Of a stretch of DNA of 64,000 bases, positions 44,101 to 55,531 are shown piece by piece (the stretch's first letter is position 1; each line of letters begins with the position of its first letter). The DNA lies in contig JASISA010000041.1 of NCBI GenBank assembly GCA_031771865.1, positions 2,418,001 to 2,482,000 on the forward strand. The letters run 5' to 3'. The notes below the pieces were generated by a model, which saw nothing but the letters and a program-made list of their open reading frames with translations, had not been told where the DNA came from and did not search any database. This stretch comes from Nothophaeocryptopus gaeumannii. Taxonomy: Eukaryota > Ascomycota > Dothideomycetes > Mycosphaerellales > Mycosphaerellaceae. Both the position numbers and the translations under genes were made by a program.

Positions 44101-45260
44101 GCCTGCACAATCGTGTGCAGGACAGACGTGTCGGGTCTTCACCGTTCTTCACTTCCACCACAATCACTGTTAATCAGCCGTTGCCCAACTTTCCTTCCAT
44201 TTGCACAGGCGATTCGCCATAGCTGCTTCCTTCCACCACCGACGTCGCTAGCCTGGGCAGGCAGGGAAAGTCACACACTCTTCCACCAGTGGGGCTTCCC
44301 CTCCATCGATACTCCAGTCTAAAACCTCATCTCACCATCCAGATCTGGTACTGCTCCCACTACGTGCAGCCATATCTGAAACCTGCATCCTTCCCCATTG
44401 AGAGGCTGGATCTCCAATCTGAATCTGGTTGACGACATCCACATCCGCCACATCGATCCGCCATCGAGCGACGACCCCGGGGAGACGGGTATATCAGTCT
44501 GGGTGCGCTTGCGCCGGCCCGGTACTCGAGCCCTTTGTGTCTTCACTCACCAGATTGGGTTCAGCAACGGCCGTTGATCCTAAAGAGTGACAGGCGTCAA
44601 TCTTGGAATCGTGGACCCGACTTCGCGACGTTGAACTATCTCCAGAACAGGCATTGTAGACAAGAAGCGCACGGGGAAGGGACCAGCTGGCTGCAGATTA
44701 TTGCGCAACTCTTGCTGCCAGTGACGCAGGAGCCTTAACGCTCGCGGGAAGAACATACTCCCAAGGGCCTGCGTGAGTGAACTATAACGACCAGCACTTC
44801 GGCCTCCCATGTCTCGTGGGACGAACCACAGACCTTTACCTCATCCTCAACCAACGCAGCTTCTACGGTCAGCAACTTTACAGCACCCTCAGCTTCCCAC
44901 CAGCTGCCGAAGCTTATCGATTACCACCTTTGGCACTGGACCACTTGACAACTGTTGGATCCACGATACGATAACAAAGGGAAGCTTCTCAGCTTTGCAA
45001 GTCACGCGGCTTCCAGCAGCGACGACCTGATTACCTCTGCGCTGGGACTCACTGTGGTCTTGCTATCGCAGAATCTTCTGGACTTGTCCCTCCTCAGTAT
45101 CTGAGGGGCAACCTGGTTGCTTTGATATACCCCTACCAGGAACGTTGGCTCACTTCCTGCTTCGTCGACCGTGGTCTTCATCGGAAGAAGCTGAGGACCG
45201 TACCAAGGCCTCACGACTGTCAATACCGCCCGGGCTTGGGACAAAACCCATAGTACCATA
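41125..45260. other. 4.1 kb region including the long leader of the velvet gene
   Basis: Coding-like frames occur on both strands at 41300-42100 without a consistent exon chain. A plus-strand two-exon candidate (42048-42206 with donor GTAAGT joined to 42287-42496, 122 codons) competes with an equally open minus-strand frame, so neither is called. 42500-43200 is GC-rich. From about 43560 to 45260 the DNA is pyrimidine-rich with ACC/ACT and ATT runs and short ATG frames, as expected for the promoter and a long 5' leader of the developmental regulator at 45261. Confidence 0.35.
44809..45030 (+). promoter_or_regulatory. Candidate upstream ORF in the velvet-gene leader
   Basis: An ATG-initiated frame of 73 codons lies 230 bp before the velvet start codon. 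It resembles no protein. If the transcript begins upstream of 44809, this frame could restrain translation of the regulator, as seen for other fungal developmental genes. The transcription start is not known. Confidence 0.3.
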
Positions 45261-46701
45261 ATGATGGCTAAGGATCATACTCAGTTGATAGTGCGTCAGC
45301 AACCAACACGCGCGCAAGTCGTACAAGAGAACAATCCGAAGAATCGCAAACCCATCGATCCTCCACCGATTATTGAGCTCAAGTATGACGACCGCAACGA
45401 TCACAGCAACGCTCAATGGCTGGTCAGCCCGCGGACCTTCATGATGGTCACACTGATCAATGTCAAAGAGGGTGAGGAGCACATGCCGGGGAAATACTTG
45501 ATCGGACAGACCGTATCGTCTCTTCACAGGCTGAAAGACATCAACAACAAGGGTATGTCGAGGGCTAAAAGCTGGCCTGGACAACGAGTATTGGCTGATC
45601 GATATACTGCAGATGGTGGATTCTTCGTATTTGGCGACATTTCAGCCAAGAAACTTGGCATGTACAAGCTGAGATTCAGCCTGTTCGATACTGATAAGTG
45701 AGTTACGCTGTTCTGTATCCTCTTGATCTATCACTGACTATTTCCAGGGACACTGAGCAGGTCGTCTTCATGAAAGCAGTGGATTCAGAGACTTTTGCGG
45801 GTACAACCGACTGAACGCCGCAACAATTAACACAGCTAACTAGCATTAGTGGTGCCGCAACGTGACTTTGGCAGCATGTCAGAGTCAACACACTTGACAC
45901 GCACGTTCAGCGACCAAGGCGTGAAACTACGTGTTCGAAAGGACAATCGTGCAATTTCTGGGTAAGCTCAAGACATGTCTCGAACACAGTGACCCGCATC
46001 TGACCACCAACAGCATTGGTACTAAGCGCCATTACCAAGCGTCGCCCCCAGAAACGTCGTCGCCTCCGACTACCACGTTATACGGCGGAGCTGTCCAAGA
46101 CCACTATGGCTCCTCAATGCAATCGCCTATCGTGAAACGTCAAAGATCCTCGAGCGAATACGGCAGCTCATTCTATTCCAGCTTGCCCCACACGGACAGC
46201 TCACTATCACATTACAGCAACACCTTACCGAGCACAGGCCAACGAACGTATGGAGGAGATCACCAGCACATACATGGCTATGGCCAGCAGTCTCCTTTGG
46301 GCCCACCCCCAATGGGTAGAAGCGTGCAAACACCTTCGCAGTCAAGCTACCATCAACATCTTCCGTCGCCGACACCGAGCATCACGAATTCGCAACATCT
46401 TTCCTTTCCGAGTGCGTCAAGTCAACAAGGGGGTTTTCCATATGGCGAACCCGGTGCGACGGGTGCGATGAACTCTGTACCCAGAAACCCTTATTTCGCG
46501 TACCAAGCTCCAGCGACATATCAAACACCATCCTCGTCGGACCTCAGTCAACACTACCCAGGAATCAACATGGCGGTGACATCAGTTGCGGATGCGTCAT
46601 CTCTAGCGGCGCCTAACAGCCAACCGTTCGGGATATCTCCCTACGAGACCGGTGACGAGGCTGGTCCATACGGATCGTATGATAATGCAAGATATGGATG
46701 A
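45261..46701 (+). CDS. vosA: Velvet-family regulator, VosA type, five exons
   Basis: The protein belongs to the fungal velvet regulators, which bind DNA through an NF-kB-like fold; VosA controls spore maturation, trehalose storage and repression of asexual development. Exons are 45261-45552, 45613-45697, 45748-45800, 45850-45961 and 46014-46701, with consistent phases and 409 residues. The velvet domain spans residues about 8-185: LIVRQQPTRAQVV, RKPIDPPPIIELKY, QTVSSLHRLKDINNKDGGFF, VFGDISAKKLGMYKLRFSLF and SESTHLTRTFSDQGVKLRVR. The KPIDPPPI form favours VosA over VelB, which has an ITPPP form. The C-terminal half is Ser/Pro/Gln/Tyr-rich, with a basic KRQRSSS stretch that may be a nuclear signal. 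All introns are 49-60 bp. VosA rather than another velvet paralogue is likely, not certain. Confidence 0.85.
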
Positions 46702-48060
46702 GACCTTGGAGGAAACATCCAAATCCTTTCCACACCTTCAATCACCATTGGAGTCACAAAGCGCCACGAGTTGGAAGCGCCCTGATCTTCGATGCTCGTC
46801 CTGCGTGGGAGGCGCCAGAAGAGGCCGCGAAGCTGCGACACCGAGCCACGGGTACAGATGGTTGCGTCGGGAACAACAGCGTCCTCCAATGCGGACTATC
46901 ACCGCGCTGCCCAAAAGAGAAATCAGCTTCAGCCTCGTGAGCGGCAGGCTTCATAAATCATTCGCACTGGTCCTCCATCCAGCGTGGTGTACTCATTCGA
47001 ACGACAGAAATTCATGTTCCGGATTCATGGCATGCATTACATATCAGCGAGGCGCTTTGGGGCATGCTACTTATTGGGCGATAACCTTTTTCGACGAAGC
47101 GAGCGCATTCATGCTCCGCAGGCTGGACAACAGGACGGTCGGTCGGCATTCTGTAGCATTCTTCAAGACTTATACATTTACATACTATTGAGAGAAGTAT
47201 GAAATATCGATCGAAAGCATCCGACATCATTTCCAGTCGACATCAACAAAGAGCCTCATCAGACTGCTTCTGCAAGATGGACCTAATTCCAAATAGGCTT
47301 TCCTGTCAACCAGATGCCGTACGCAGGCTACGTCGCGATAGACTTTTCGCTTAACATGGATTGTCTCAGTGAATTGCGCAAGGCATGCATAGCAGACGGG
47401 ACCTTTCAACGAACAGGAAGACTTGGTAGCTTTGGTCCGCGTGGGGACTGCAGGATACTTTGTGCTGATGAGGCAAAGGAGTCAACCATCTGCTTGTGTG
47501 GCCACTGGGTGGAAGGAGGCGAGGTGAAGCTCTCGTGGAGGCGGCGAGAATGATGAAGCGCAACAGCCCTGCGAGGACTGGTGGTGGTGGCTGCTGCCAA
47601 GGAGCTGGGGTCTTGGAGCTCAAAACCAACCAGAGTGATCGGCAAAGATGAGATGTGGGAAAACTCTATTTTGCTTGTTTTTGAGTTTGGAGGGCTTGAC
47701 ATGCCTTCCCCGGTGGGTGAAGCCTTCCCCCGTTGATGAGAGACAGGGGTATAGGCAAGTCGACGTCGAGATGACATGACAGACATGCGGACTGGAGACG
47801 GACCGCAAGTACGTACCCGTTGTTGATGAGCATCATCAGCTTCACGGGGAAATCACATTCCAAGCGATGTCTATAACAAAGCAGTTATGAGTGATGAGTG
47901 AGAGAAAGGCTATTGGCGGCAGGCGAAGGACGCTATTCGGGCCGTGCTGCGTCTCTCCCCTGAAACCCGACCGAGGAACTGCGAACTGCCAATGCGTTTG
48001 CGTACGAGAGATGTGTCTCAGCGATGGCGATGGCCTACTACTGACCACCTAACTACACAG

Positions 48061-48080
48061 CTGACCTGACCTGACCTGAC
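48061..48080. repeat. (CTGAC)4 microsatellite
   Basis: Four perfect copies of CTGAC followed by a partial CTAC unit. Confidence 0.9.
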
Positions 48081-48563
48081 CTACCTCAAATCACGTGGAG
48101 GCGAAACTGGAGAAGATACTTCGCGCCTTGCTCACTTTGGCAGAGCGGAGTAGAGAAAGCTTCAACCCGGACTTCGCCTTTGCCTGCTCCCTGCGTCCAT
48201 CGGCGATTCTACGATTGAGGCCGCTGCTGGCGAGAACACCGCCACAGATTCAATGCTGCTGAGAAGACGTACGCGCCTGTGAGGCGTCGCGTCAAGACCT
48301 GTGTGGCTGTACTGCTCTAGCCATGCATTGGGAACTTTCTTCCTTGCCCAGACTGGACTCGCCTTGGCTGGTTCTATTCGAGCAAGCCACGCTCGTATAC
48401 TACGCTTCTCCCCGATGACCGGCGCCTCCGAGATGAGAAAGATTGAGTGCAAATTGGCAATACTCCAAGGTCTGTTGCCGTCACTTGCCGGATCTGGAAC
48501 CAAAGATCATGCGATATATCAGCAGAGATGAAGATGTCAAGACGCCACTTCCGTCTGTGAGCG

Positions 48564-48598
48564 GATTGAGGATTGAGGATTGAGGATTGAGGATTGAG
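48564..48598. repeat. (GATTGAG)5 minisatellite
   Basis: Five perfect tandem copies of the heptamer GATTGAG. Confidence 0.9.
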
Positions 48599-50409
48599 GA
48601 CGCGAACGTTGAGAGCAAGCGAAGTACCCACTCGACTTGTTCAGCCTAAGATCGGAGAATATTGGGAGGAAGATCTGGCCCGGTGGACTTGACTACCAAG
48701 GTCCATGTTCTATTTCTCAATGGAGCTCGAAGCATCCCACAGGACTTTCTTGCTCGGTTCAACGATACGTGTTGTTCGCTCTCCACCTAGAAGACAGAAT
48801 CCTAACGCCTCCAACTCTTTGACAGCGGAACCAATCCCGCCCATCTAACATCTCCACAGATTTCGTCCTTCCGACCTTCCCCGTCCCTCCGACTTTCCCC
48901 GTCCCACTCCCACGCTTCTGCAAGATGAAAGCTATCTGCATGCTCCGGATGCATCTTCCGATGCAAACTACTCCAATACCTGCATTCTCGCCCGGTCTCT
49001 TTTCCAGGTTGCGAGGTCGATCACGCGAAGATAGTCTACCAGCTTCCGGTTCACGGAATCGTTTCGACCGCTTCCGCTAGATGAGCCCTAAGATCGCGAT
49101 CTGACGAGAATGACGCCGAGCGCCTGTCCCTCACGCATGCAGGTATGAAGATGGAGACACGGAGTTGGGACTGGTTGTTCCCCGTCGTGGATTGCAGCAT
49201 GCTCGCGCAGATGTCCTCGATCCATGGCATTTTGATGTCCGTCTACCGAACCGTGGGATGCGAACATACCCCTGCATGCCATGGTGAGGGCGAGAATGAC
49301 TCCGATCGAGAACGCTGAGATGTGGTATGGTATGGTAAGGCGTTGTAAAAAAGACTATTGAGTCAATAGCGCAACGATTGCGCAACCAATTCGCCGACAA
49401 CGCGGTTGAGGATGTTGAGCTTGTTGATGAAGACTCCGAAGATGACCCCATGATGGTCGAGATGGATTGCATAGCGGTACTGACGTCGTCAACGTTGGCA
49501 GATCTAAACAAACAACACGTCTTTCTTACGTCTGGATGCTCAAGAGACGCGATCAGTGGGCAATCCGCCCGCTCTTGACGCAGAGTACTACGAAAAAGTT
49601 CGGTCTCGATCTTGTAGTTACAGCACGACCAGCTCTAGGTATCGGAGCCGAGCTCTAAGTCAACTGCGATACCCGAACACATGACCATGATCGTTGGCGA
49701 GGCGAGATGCGTTCAACCGATTTTGCTACAAGCGAGCCTATGTGCACAAGCTTATCCTCATTGACCTCCTCTGCGATCATGATGACTTGCCTCCGATAGT
49801 ACGATCTTCTCAACAACAAATGCAGGTACCGCCGGACTACCCAATCTTCATCTTCCAAAAGAGTGGAACGCCGAGCTCTCTTCCCCTGGCTGGCTGTACG
49901 CAGGAACATAGCTGCCTCCCGGAATCCGCGCCTCTTGACAGAAGCGAAGGTATGCAAGGCGGAGATCGGGTACCTGAAAACGAAGCCAGTGATAGAGCGT
50001 CACCCAGATCATGCCAAGCATCTCGCTTATCCGTTAGGGATGGGGTTCTCAGGAGGGAGAGTCGAGAATAGCAACACTGTCGACGAATACTGGCGCGGTT
50101 CCAAGTCGTCTTTCGGAGGACCGACATGACGCCGAAGGAAAAGTTGGCCTGACTTCTGCAGGTACGGACAACATAGCCATGTCTGCCTTGCGTTCGCTCG
50201 CCCTGGACACTTCGCGTTCAACATTGCAGAATTACTGGAACCTCGTGACATTCTTCCTCTGCTCTCTTCACAGCATGATCAATTCGAAAGCTGCGAGTTA
50301 ACAAATACTCACGATGAGTTTAGAGAATGATGCGCAGCATCTGTTCACTCGGGAGGCGCTAAATCAACAGCTTGCAACATTTACTAGATAATTGCAATCA
50401 CATGTTAAT

Positions 50410-50970
50410 TCAATCAACAATGGGCCCAGGTTGATTGGTTGAGTTGATCACGATCACTGCTGGGTAAGGAATTTCAAGGGTCAGAGACGAGGATTAAGTA
50501 GGGACTGTGCAAAAATGAAAGAGTCTTACTATCTTAGACATCATTGATTGATTAAGATTAGGAACTCGCAGGTTCCTCCGTGCAGGGGATCGTTCACTTA
50601 CATGCTGCGCTCTAACTACTTTTAATATTTTTATTCAAGGCAGACTCACTCACGAACCGGTTCGCAGGCGTTCACAACAGGTTGACAGCTGTCACGGCCT
50701 TAATTTTCGTTATATTATATAGCTATTGCAAGCACCCTCCGGCCTCTTTCCCCGAGACAGGAACCTGTTTCATTTACGACCTTTTCTCGACATCGTATGC
50801 CGGCCTTATATCGTTCATAATCTCGATCAATCAGTCAAGCATGCCTGCCCTAAGATTGACAACCAGCGAACCCTGATTCACACCTGTCAATCAACACGGG
50901 CCTTTTCTCTGGTTGAGTTGGCCTGTCTGTTCAATTCAATCTGATTGACGATTGAGTTGATCACCATCAC
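50410..50970. repeat. Segment bounded by diverged repeats, possible small transposon relic
   Basis: TCAATCAACAATGGGCCC at 50410 followed by GGTTGAGTTGATCAC at 50438 recurs as TCAATCAACACGGGCC at 50887, GGTTGAGTTG at 50911 and ATTGAGTTGATCAC at 50951. The repeats also contain internal complementarity (TCAATCAAC against GTTGATTG). The enclosed 450 bp is AT-richer than its surroundings and has no coding frame. A non-autonomous element or solo-LTR-like relic would fit; no terminal sequence or target-site duplication was proven. Confidence 0.4.
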
Positions 50971-51656
50971 CATCGTCAATACCCACCCTCCTTAGGCTGT
51001 GTCAAGAGCTATAGCATATGCATCTTACACGGTCTTCTTCCCCCCCCAGAAAACACAGAAGAGATCGCATAACCATGTGATGCGATATATATGTGAATGA
51101 GCTTTTAACCAATGTCCGCATGTGCATAAGGCATCTGCGTCCCATAAGGTATGGTGAATGAGGTGAAGAAAGTAGACTACATTGCCCATGGTTCGCATCA
51201 TGCAGAAATAGATGTCAATCTCCTTTCTTCGACCACCCAATGGCAGGCGACAAAGCTCGTTGCCTCTCTCATTTCCATGCAAGCTCGCGAACTGCAGGTC
51301 GCGACGGTAAAGTAAATCGCATCTAGGAGTGCTATTTGAGACTATAATCGTCACTCTCCATAGCTTTTTCTTTTTCGTTTTCCAGGCCGCGGTTATAGCG
51401 CCCTGGCGGTATTGGCCTTCGATCCATCCTTCTTTCTGACCCCCTATCCCCATCATTTCCTCCGAATGCCCCCATCTTCTCATTATACTCACACTGTCCA
51501 CAGCTCAACCGGACTTCCAAACCACCGACACTGGCACCATCCTTTCTGGACCCGCACACCCATCTCCCCCAACTCGAAGTAGTGGTGGTTGGAGAAGAGG
51601 TGAGATGACTCCTGGGAAGGAAGGAGGAGTTGGCGTTGAAAAGGAGAATGCCGCGT

Positions 51657-51946
51657 TCACAGAGTTGGGGGTGCTCTTCTGTAAGAAGGGCAGTGCGTCT
51701 GAAATTTCGAAGACATCAGATCGCCGCTTCTGTGAGCTCTTCGACGTCTGTGATGGAGATATCTTTGGGGGAAGATGAGGCAGCCGCTGAGTTCGTAGAT
51801 GTCATTTCGGATTTCGGCTGGGAGGTCGAGAGGGAAGTTGGCTTTTTCTTGGTCTCCTTCTTGTCGCTGTCTGGGGTGGTGGAGTGTTCGGATGCGGGCG
51901 CAGTAGCTTGCGACGGTGGAGCTGAGAAGGTCGGTGGAGGGAGCAT
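51657..51946 (-). pseudogene. Third, broken LPAELRN-family copy
   Basis: An ATG frame begins MLPPPTFSAPPSQATAPASE and continues to DKKETKKKPTS, but the domain block NFPLDLPAEIRNDIYELSGC follows in another frame, consistent with loss of one T in the run between them. After CLIF the similarity fades and no VCHQIR block is found downstream. The arrangement (Ser/Pro-rich N-terminus, Lys-rich stretch, LPAE block) parallels the copies at 38.1 and 39.1 kb, on the opposite strand. Confidence 0.6.
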
Positions 51947-51950
51947 CTAG

Positions 51951-52543
51951 AGGTGTCAGCATGGAATATCAGACTCGAGGTATTAGGCGACTAAGAGGAA
52001 CCGTAGCGTAGTAGACATCAATTACTTCATGCGAAGTCCGAATGCCGTTGTTGTTGTTGTAGTTGAGCAATCCCGCTTTGCGGTCAAGGAGATTTCACAG
52101 CCAGGGCTTGCCGGTTTTCATGCCACTGCAAGCCTCCAAGCGATTCGTGAACACTCCGTACGCGTCGTGTTCGCTGTGCGCCATGATGTGCGAGGTCGGT
52201 GGCGTTGTGTAATTGTTCGCGATTGTGTTGGCGGATGAAGGAGAGTGCTGCTGAAGATGGGGTCTGTCGCAGTCGAGGTCGAGGTCAGACTGGCGTTGGT
52301 TATCTGCGCCAAAGCTTGTAAAGCTCGGGCCAAGAAGTGCATGTGAAGAAGGCTATGCGTAGTCCTTCTTGGCATTCACATGCCTATTTGCACGCGCACG
52401 GCACGTTGACGTCTAGCGGGCGACAAAATAGATTCAGACAATAGTTTCGCATCGGAAAAGATAGCTGCCTGTAATTGTTGTGGCGCCTTGATAGTCTGAT
52501 TTGGGGGTCGTCGTCTAATGTTCTTCTGCAACATAGTTGGACC
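51951..52543. other. Intergenic region
   Basis: Between the broken LPAELRN copy and the membrane-protein gene; no supported feature. Confidence 0.45.
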
Positions 52544-54283
52544 TCAACCGCCACCGGTATGATCCGCTATCGGTTGCTGCTGCGATCTCCATCTTGCATT
52601 CGTCGTCCCTGCCGTCGCATTCGCCGGCCACACACCATCCTGCCCCAGCTCCGCCTTCGCTGGACTCTTCGGCGCCTCAACCTCCCTCTCATCCACACCT
52701 TCAGACCCATGCGTCTCCAACTTCATCTCCTCCCACTGACTTCTCCTTCGTCCGGTAACACTCGCTCTTCTCTCCCTCTCGCGTTTGTAGTACTTCCCCA
52801 GTCGGCTGAAAGGCGCCAAGACAAAAATTGAAAGCGGTGCGAATCCAGTCCAAGCAGCGGAAGCCAGAGCGATAAAGAACCAGGTTCCGCTATTGTCGTA
52901 CCCGATGTTTTCGTAGTCGACCCAGAAGACGAAGACCGCTGAAGCTAGGATGCCGGCTTGGATCGACCAGACGATGAATTTGAAGAGTTTGCTTGTGTAT
53001 AGGAAGGCTTTGAGCTGCATTCGTTGAGGGGCTTGTTCTTTTCTCGGAGGTGTTTTGTACGACGCCATGAATTGTAATAAGGGCTGATCGAAAGGTCCTT
53101 CGATGCGGGTGCCGTTTTGGTACGCTGTGAGTGCATTGGAATAAGGGTCATGGCCGCCGTGGTCCTGGTACATCGGTTCGTCGTCCGGCTGTTGGAGCCA
53201 TAGATGCTCGGTGACAGCACCGATAGGCTGGATCAGTAGGATGATAGGCATGAGTTGACCGAAGCCGATTTTGCTCTCTTCTCCGTATAAGCTTGAATCG
53301 ATGCTCTGCAACAGCTGCCTTGGAATCAATATTTGCATGATTCCATAGATCAGACCCAGCAGACTCAACCATAGTGCTGCCGAGAACGACCCAAGCGTCT
53401 CTAGCATCGCGGTAATGGGCAAGTAGAGGGCCAGACACACTCGAAACATCCATAATCTTCTTCTTCCACCTTTCTTCTCGTAACTCCTCGCAACGCCCAC
53501 CAGCATCGCCTCACAAGTGCAGTCGATGGGATTTCTGAACCAGTTGGCAAAGCTCCTCCGCACGGGCATGAACATCCCACCCAATTTCCAAACGTAACTG
53601 ATGATCAACACAACATAGGACAGCGCCGAATCCGGATTGACCCCATCACCCCACGTCAGCCCCCAGAAACAATTCGCCGGCGCACCCATAGCCGTCTTGG
53701 GCGGTTGCGGATAGTATGGACTGTCATTCGCCCAGACGGAAACAAGTCCCCAATCATTCGCAATCGTCGGCACCAGCGCAATGATGAGCATTATCAGCAA
53801 AGCTGCCATACCCACCAGTCTCCAGAGCATCGCTCCTCGATGGTAATGCAGCCAAGGTCGGAGGATTGTGAGTGCGGAGAGGTGGACGCTTGAACTCATC
53901 CACGCGAGGTAAACCACAATCTGAAAATGATAAACCGAAATCGTGCCCCTAACCAAACCCGCAAAACCCGCCCCCAGAATAGCTATCCCAGTAACAATCT
54001 GCTGATCTGACAGTGTGAGAATCGCTTTCCTCAACGCGACATGCGTTTTTTGCCATTTCTCCGCTCGACTCGGTACGCGGAGCACAAACCGATCCACCGG
54101 TCGCAGGAGGCCATCATCTACGAGCCCGAAGAGGAATGCGACGAAGACGAAGAGGAAGGTTATGGAAGCGGAGAAAATGAAGGCGATTATCACGCCTGTG
54201 CCGGCGATGTCGGGGTCGCCTTTTACTTCGACGCCGGAGGAGACGAGGGTCCAGCAGGTGGAGTTTTCGGAGTCGTCGGCCAT
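52544..54283 (-). CDS. Conserved fungal multispan membrane protein
   Basis: The ATG at 54283 gives 579 residues without introns, beginning MADDSENSTCWTLVSSGVEV. The open frame extends 21 codons further upstream but from a non-ATG codon. About eight hydrophobic spans are visible: GTGVIIAFIFSASITFLFVF near residue 28, IVTGIAILGAGFAGLV, FQIVVYLAWMSSSVHLSAL, LVGMAALLIMLIIALVP, LSYVVLIISYVWKL, a pair at ALYLPITAML and LWLSLLGLIYGIM, FIVWSIQAGILASAVFVFWV and WFFIALASAAWTGFAPLSIF. The PDIAGTGV motif near the start is shared by a large group of uncharacterised fungal membrane proteins, as I recall them. The C-terminus is polar, rich in Arg and Glu, and probably cytosolic. No transporter or enzyme signature is seen. 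Confidence 0.8.
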   Translation of the reverse strand: MADDSENSTCWTLVSSGVEVKGDPDIAGTGVIIAFIFSASITFLFVFVAFLFGLVDDGLLRPVDRFVLRVPSRAEKWQKTHVALRKAILTLSDQQIVTGIAILGAGFAGLVRGTISVYHFQIVVYLAWMSSSVHLSALTILRPWLHYHRGAMLWRLVGMAALLIMLIIALVPTIANDWGLVSVWANDSPYYPQPPKTAMGAPANCFWGLTWGDGVNPDSALSYVVLIISYVWKLGGMFMPVRRSFANWFRNPIDCTCEAMLVGVARSYEKKGGRRRLWMFRVCLALYLPITAMLETLGSFSAALWLSLLGLIYGIMQILIPRQLLQSIDSSLYGEESKIGFGQLMPIILLIQPIGAVTEHLWLQQPDDEPMYQDHGGHDPYSNALTAYQNGTRIEGPFDQPLLQFMASYKTPPRKEQAPQRMQLKAFLYTSKLFKFIVWSIQAGILASAVFVFWVDYENIGYDNSGTWFFIALASAAWTGFAPLSIFVLAPFSRLGKYYKRERERRASVTGRRRSQWEEMKLETHGSEGVDEREVEAPKSPAKAELGQDGVWPANATAGTTNARWRSQQQPIADHTGGG

Positions 54284-55531
54284 CTTGATCAAGAGAGAGA
54301 TGGGACCGTGGCTGAGGGTGAGAGTCGTAGGCCTTCTTTCAGGCAATCGAAAGTTGGCTTCCAGCTCGTTGAATTTCTTCTGCTTGTCCGGTCTGTCGGT
54401 ATGTCCTTGTGGTTGTCAAGGCGCGAAAACACCTCTTGCAAAATCCTTCTGATGCCCAGTCCCTGCCATGCCTCGCTCGCAACCCAATGATACCAGCAGC
54501 ATAAAGAATGGCCCCAGACACATGAAGACGTGAAGTGATGTAGAAATAGATGGAAAGGGACACCGACGGAAGTTTCGACGACTGAGACCTGCGAAGTTCA
54601 GCCGTCTTGCAAAGTTCAAAGCTTGTTCCATATCGTCCAATGGCGTGTTGTAAACTTTGATTTGTATAGCAGCTTCAATCCACGTTGTTGCAGGGAGGAT
54701 TCAGACACACGGAGACCGAATGCAGTATAGAGAGCCAAGTGGAACAAAAAGGCGTGAGCAAAAGGCATTGAGTCCAGATCAATCAGCGAGTAAAATTGGA
54801 GTCACGCAGCTCTCTCATATGCACATACACAATACACACAGCCTCGTTCGGCTTCATTGCCGTCTCCAAGAGGGATCTCATCTCTCATCTTCAACACTAT
54901 CCCTTTTATCCGTTTCCTCATCCGCCTACCAAAGATGCCATACCCCACCAAAACTCCCAAGACAGACATATCGAAACGCCGTTGTCGAATGTATTCGTCA
55001 CAGATCCCGAGTGCGGCCCCTTTCCCTTCTTTTTTCTTCGTGTCGAAGGTATAAACAGAATGCCGCCGTCTTAGCCCTCCGTCCAACCCATGGGCCGAGG
55101 CGAGATGCCGGTTAAGGGAACGGTTTCGTCTCTCCTCTCTCGAATCCGAATGCCGACAATCCAAGAATTCACAACCGCCAATGCACCAAACACAGCGTGC
55201 ACAGCAATCAAGCCCCGTTCGGCTCCTGATGCTGCTGTCGTTCTCTTTGTCCGCGCGACCAAAGACATTAGGCTTAGATATGCCAGGGATCCCTTTTGCC
55301 AGCTCTGGTGCATAGAAAGCAGATGGCAAAGAGGAGTCTATTGATACAGAACAATATTAGCAAAGATGTAAATCTTCATAAGTGCGATGTGATCTGATAT
55401 ATTCAAGATTGAGGTCGAAGCTGTAACTTCTCTTGTCAAGTTAGCTTTGATGTCGCTCTGGTGGTAGGCTTAAATTTTGCCGGCGATGTTGTGTAAATGC
55501 ATGCTTGCGTGCGAAGGGTTTGGCGAGATTT
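54284..55531. other. Intergenic region
   Basis: A minus-strand ATG frame at 55071-55313 (80 codons, with a hydrophobic GLIAVHAVFGALAVVNSWIV) could encode a small membrane peptide, but it lacks recognisable relatives and is not called. Nothing else is supported. Confidence 0.35.

Larger units (their letters stand above)
46702..51656. other. 5 kb gene-poor region
   Basis: No complete gene was recognised. A minus-strand exon-like frame at about 49088-49350 (HISAFSIGVILALTMACRGM) and another at 49655-49900 (LEDEDWVVRRYLHLLL, IAEEVNEDKLVHIGSLV) look coding, but I cannot connect them or find a start. Two short tandem repeats (48061 and 48564) and a repeat-bounded segment (50410-50970) are listed separately. 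The rest shows nothing. Confidence 0.35.

Noticed and set aside
55071..55313. 80-codon minus-strand ATG frame with one hydrophobic segment
   Set aside because: No recognisable relatives and other frames over the same DNA are equally open; could be the leader or terminator region of neighbours.
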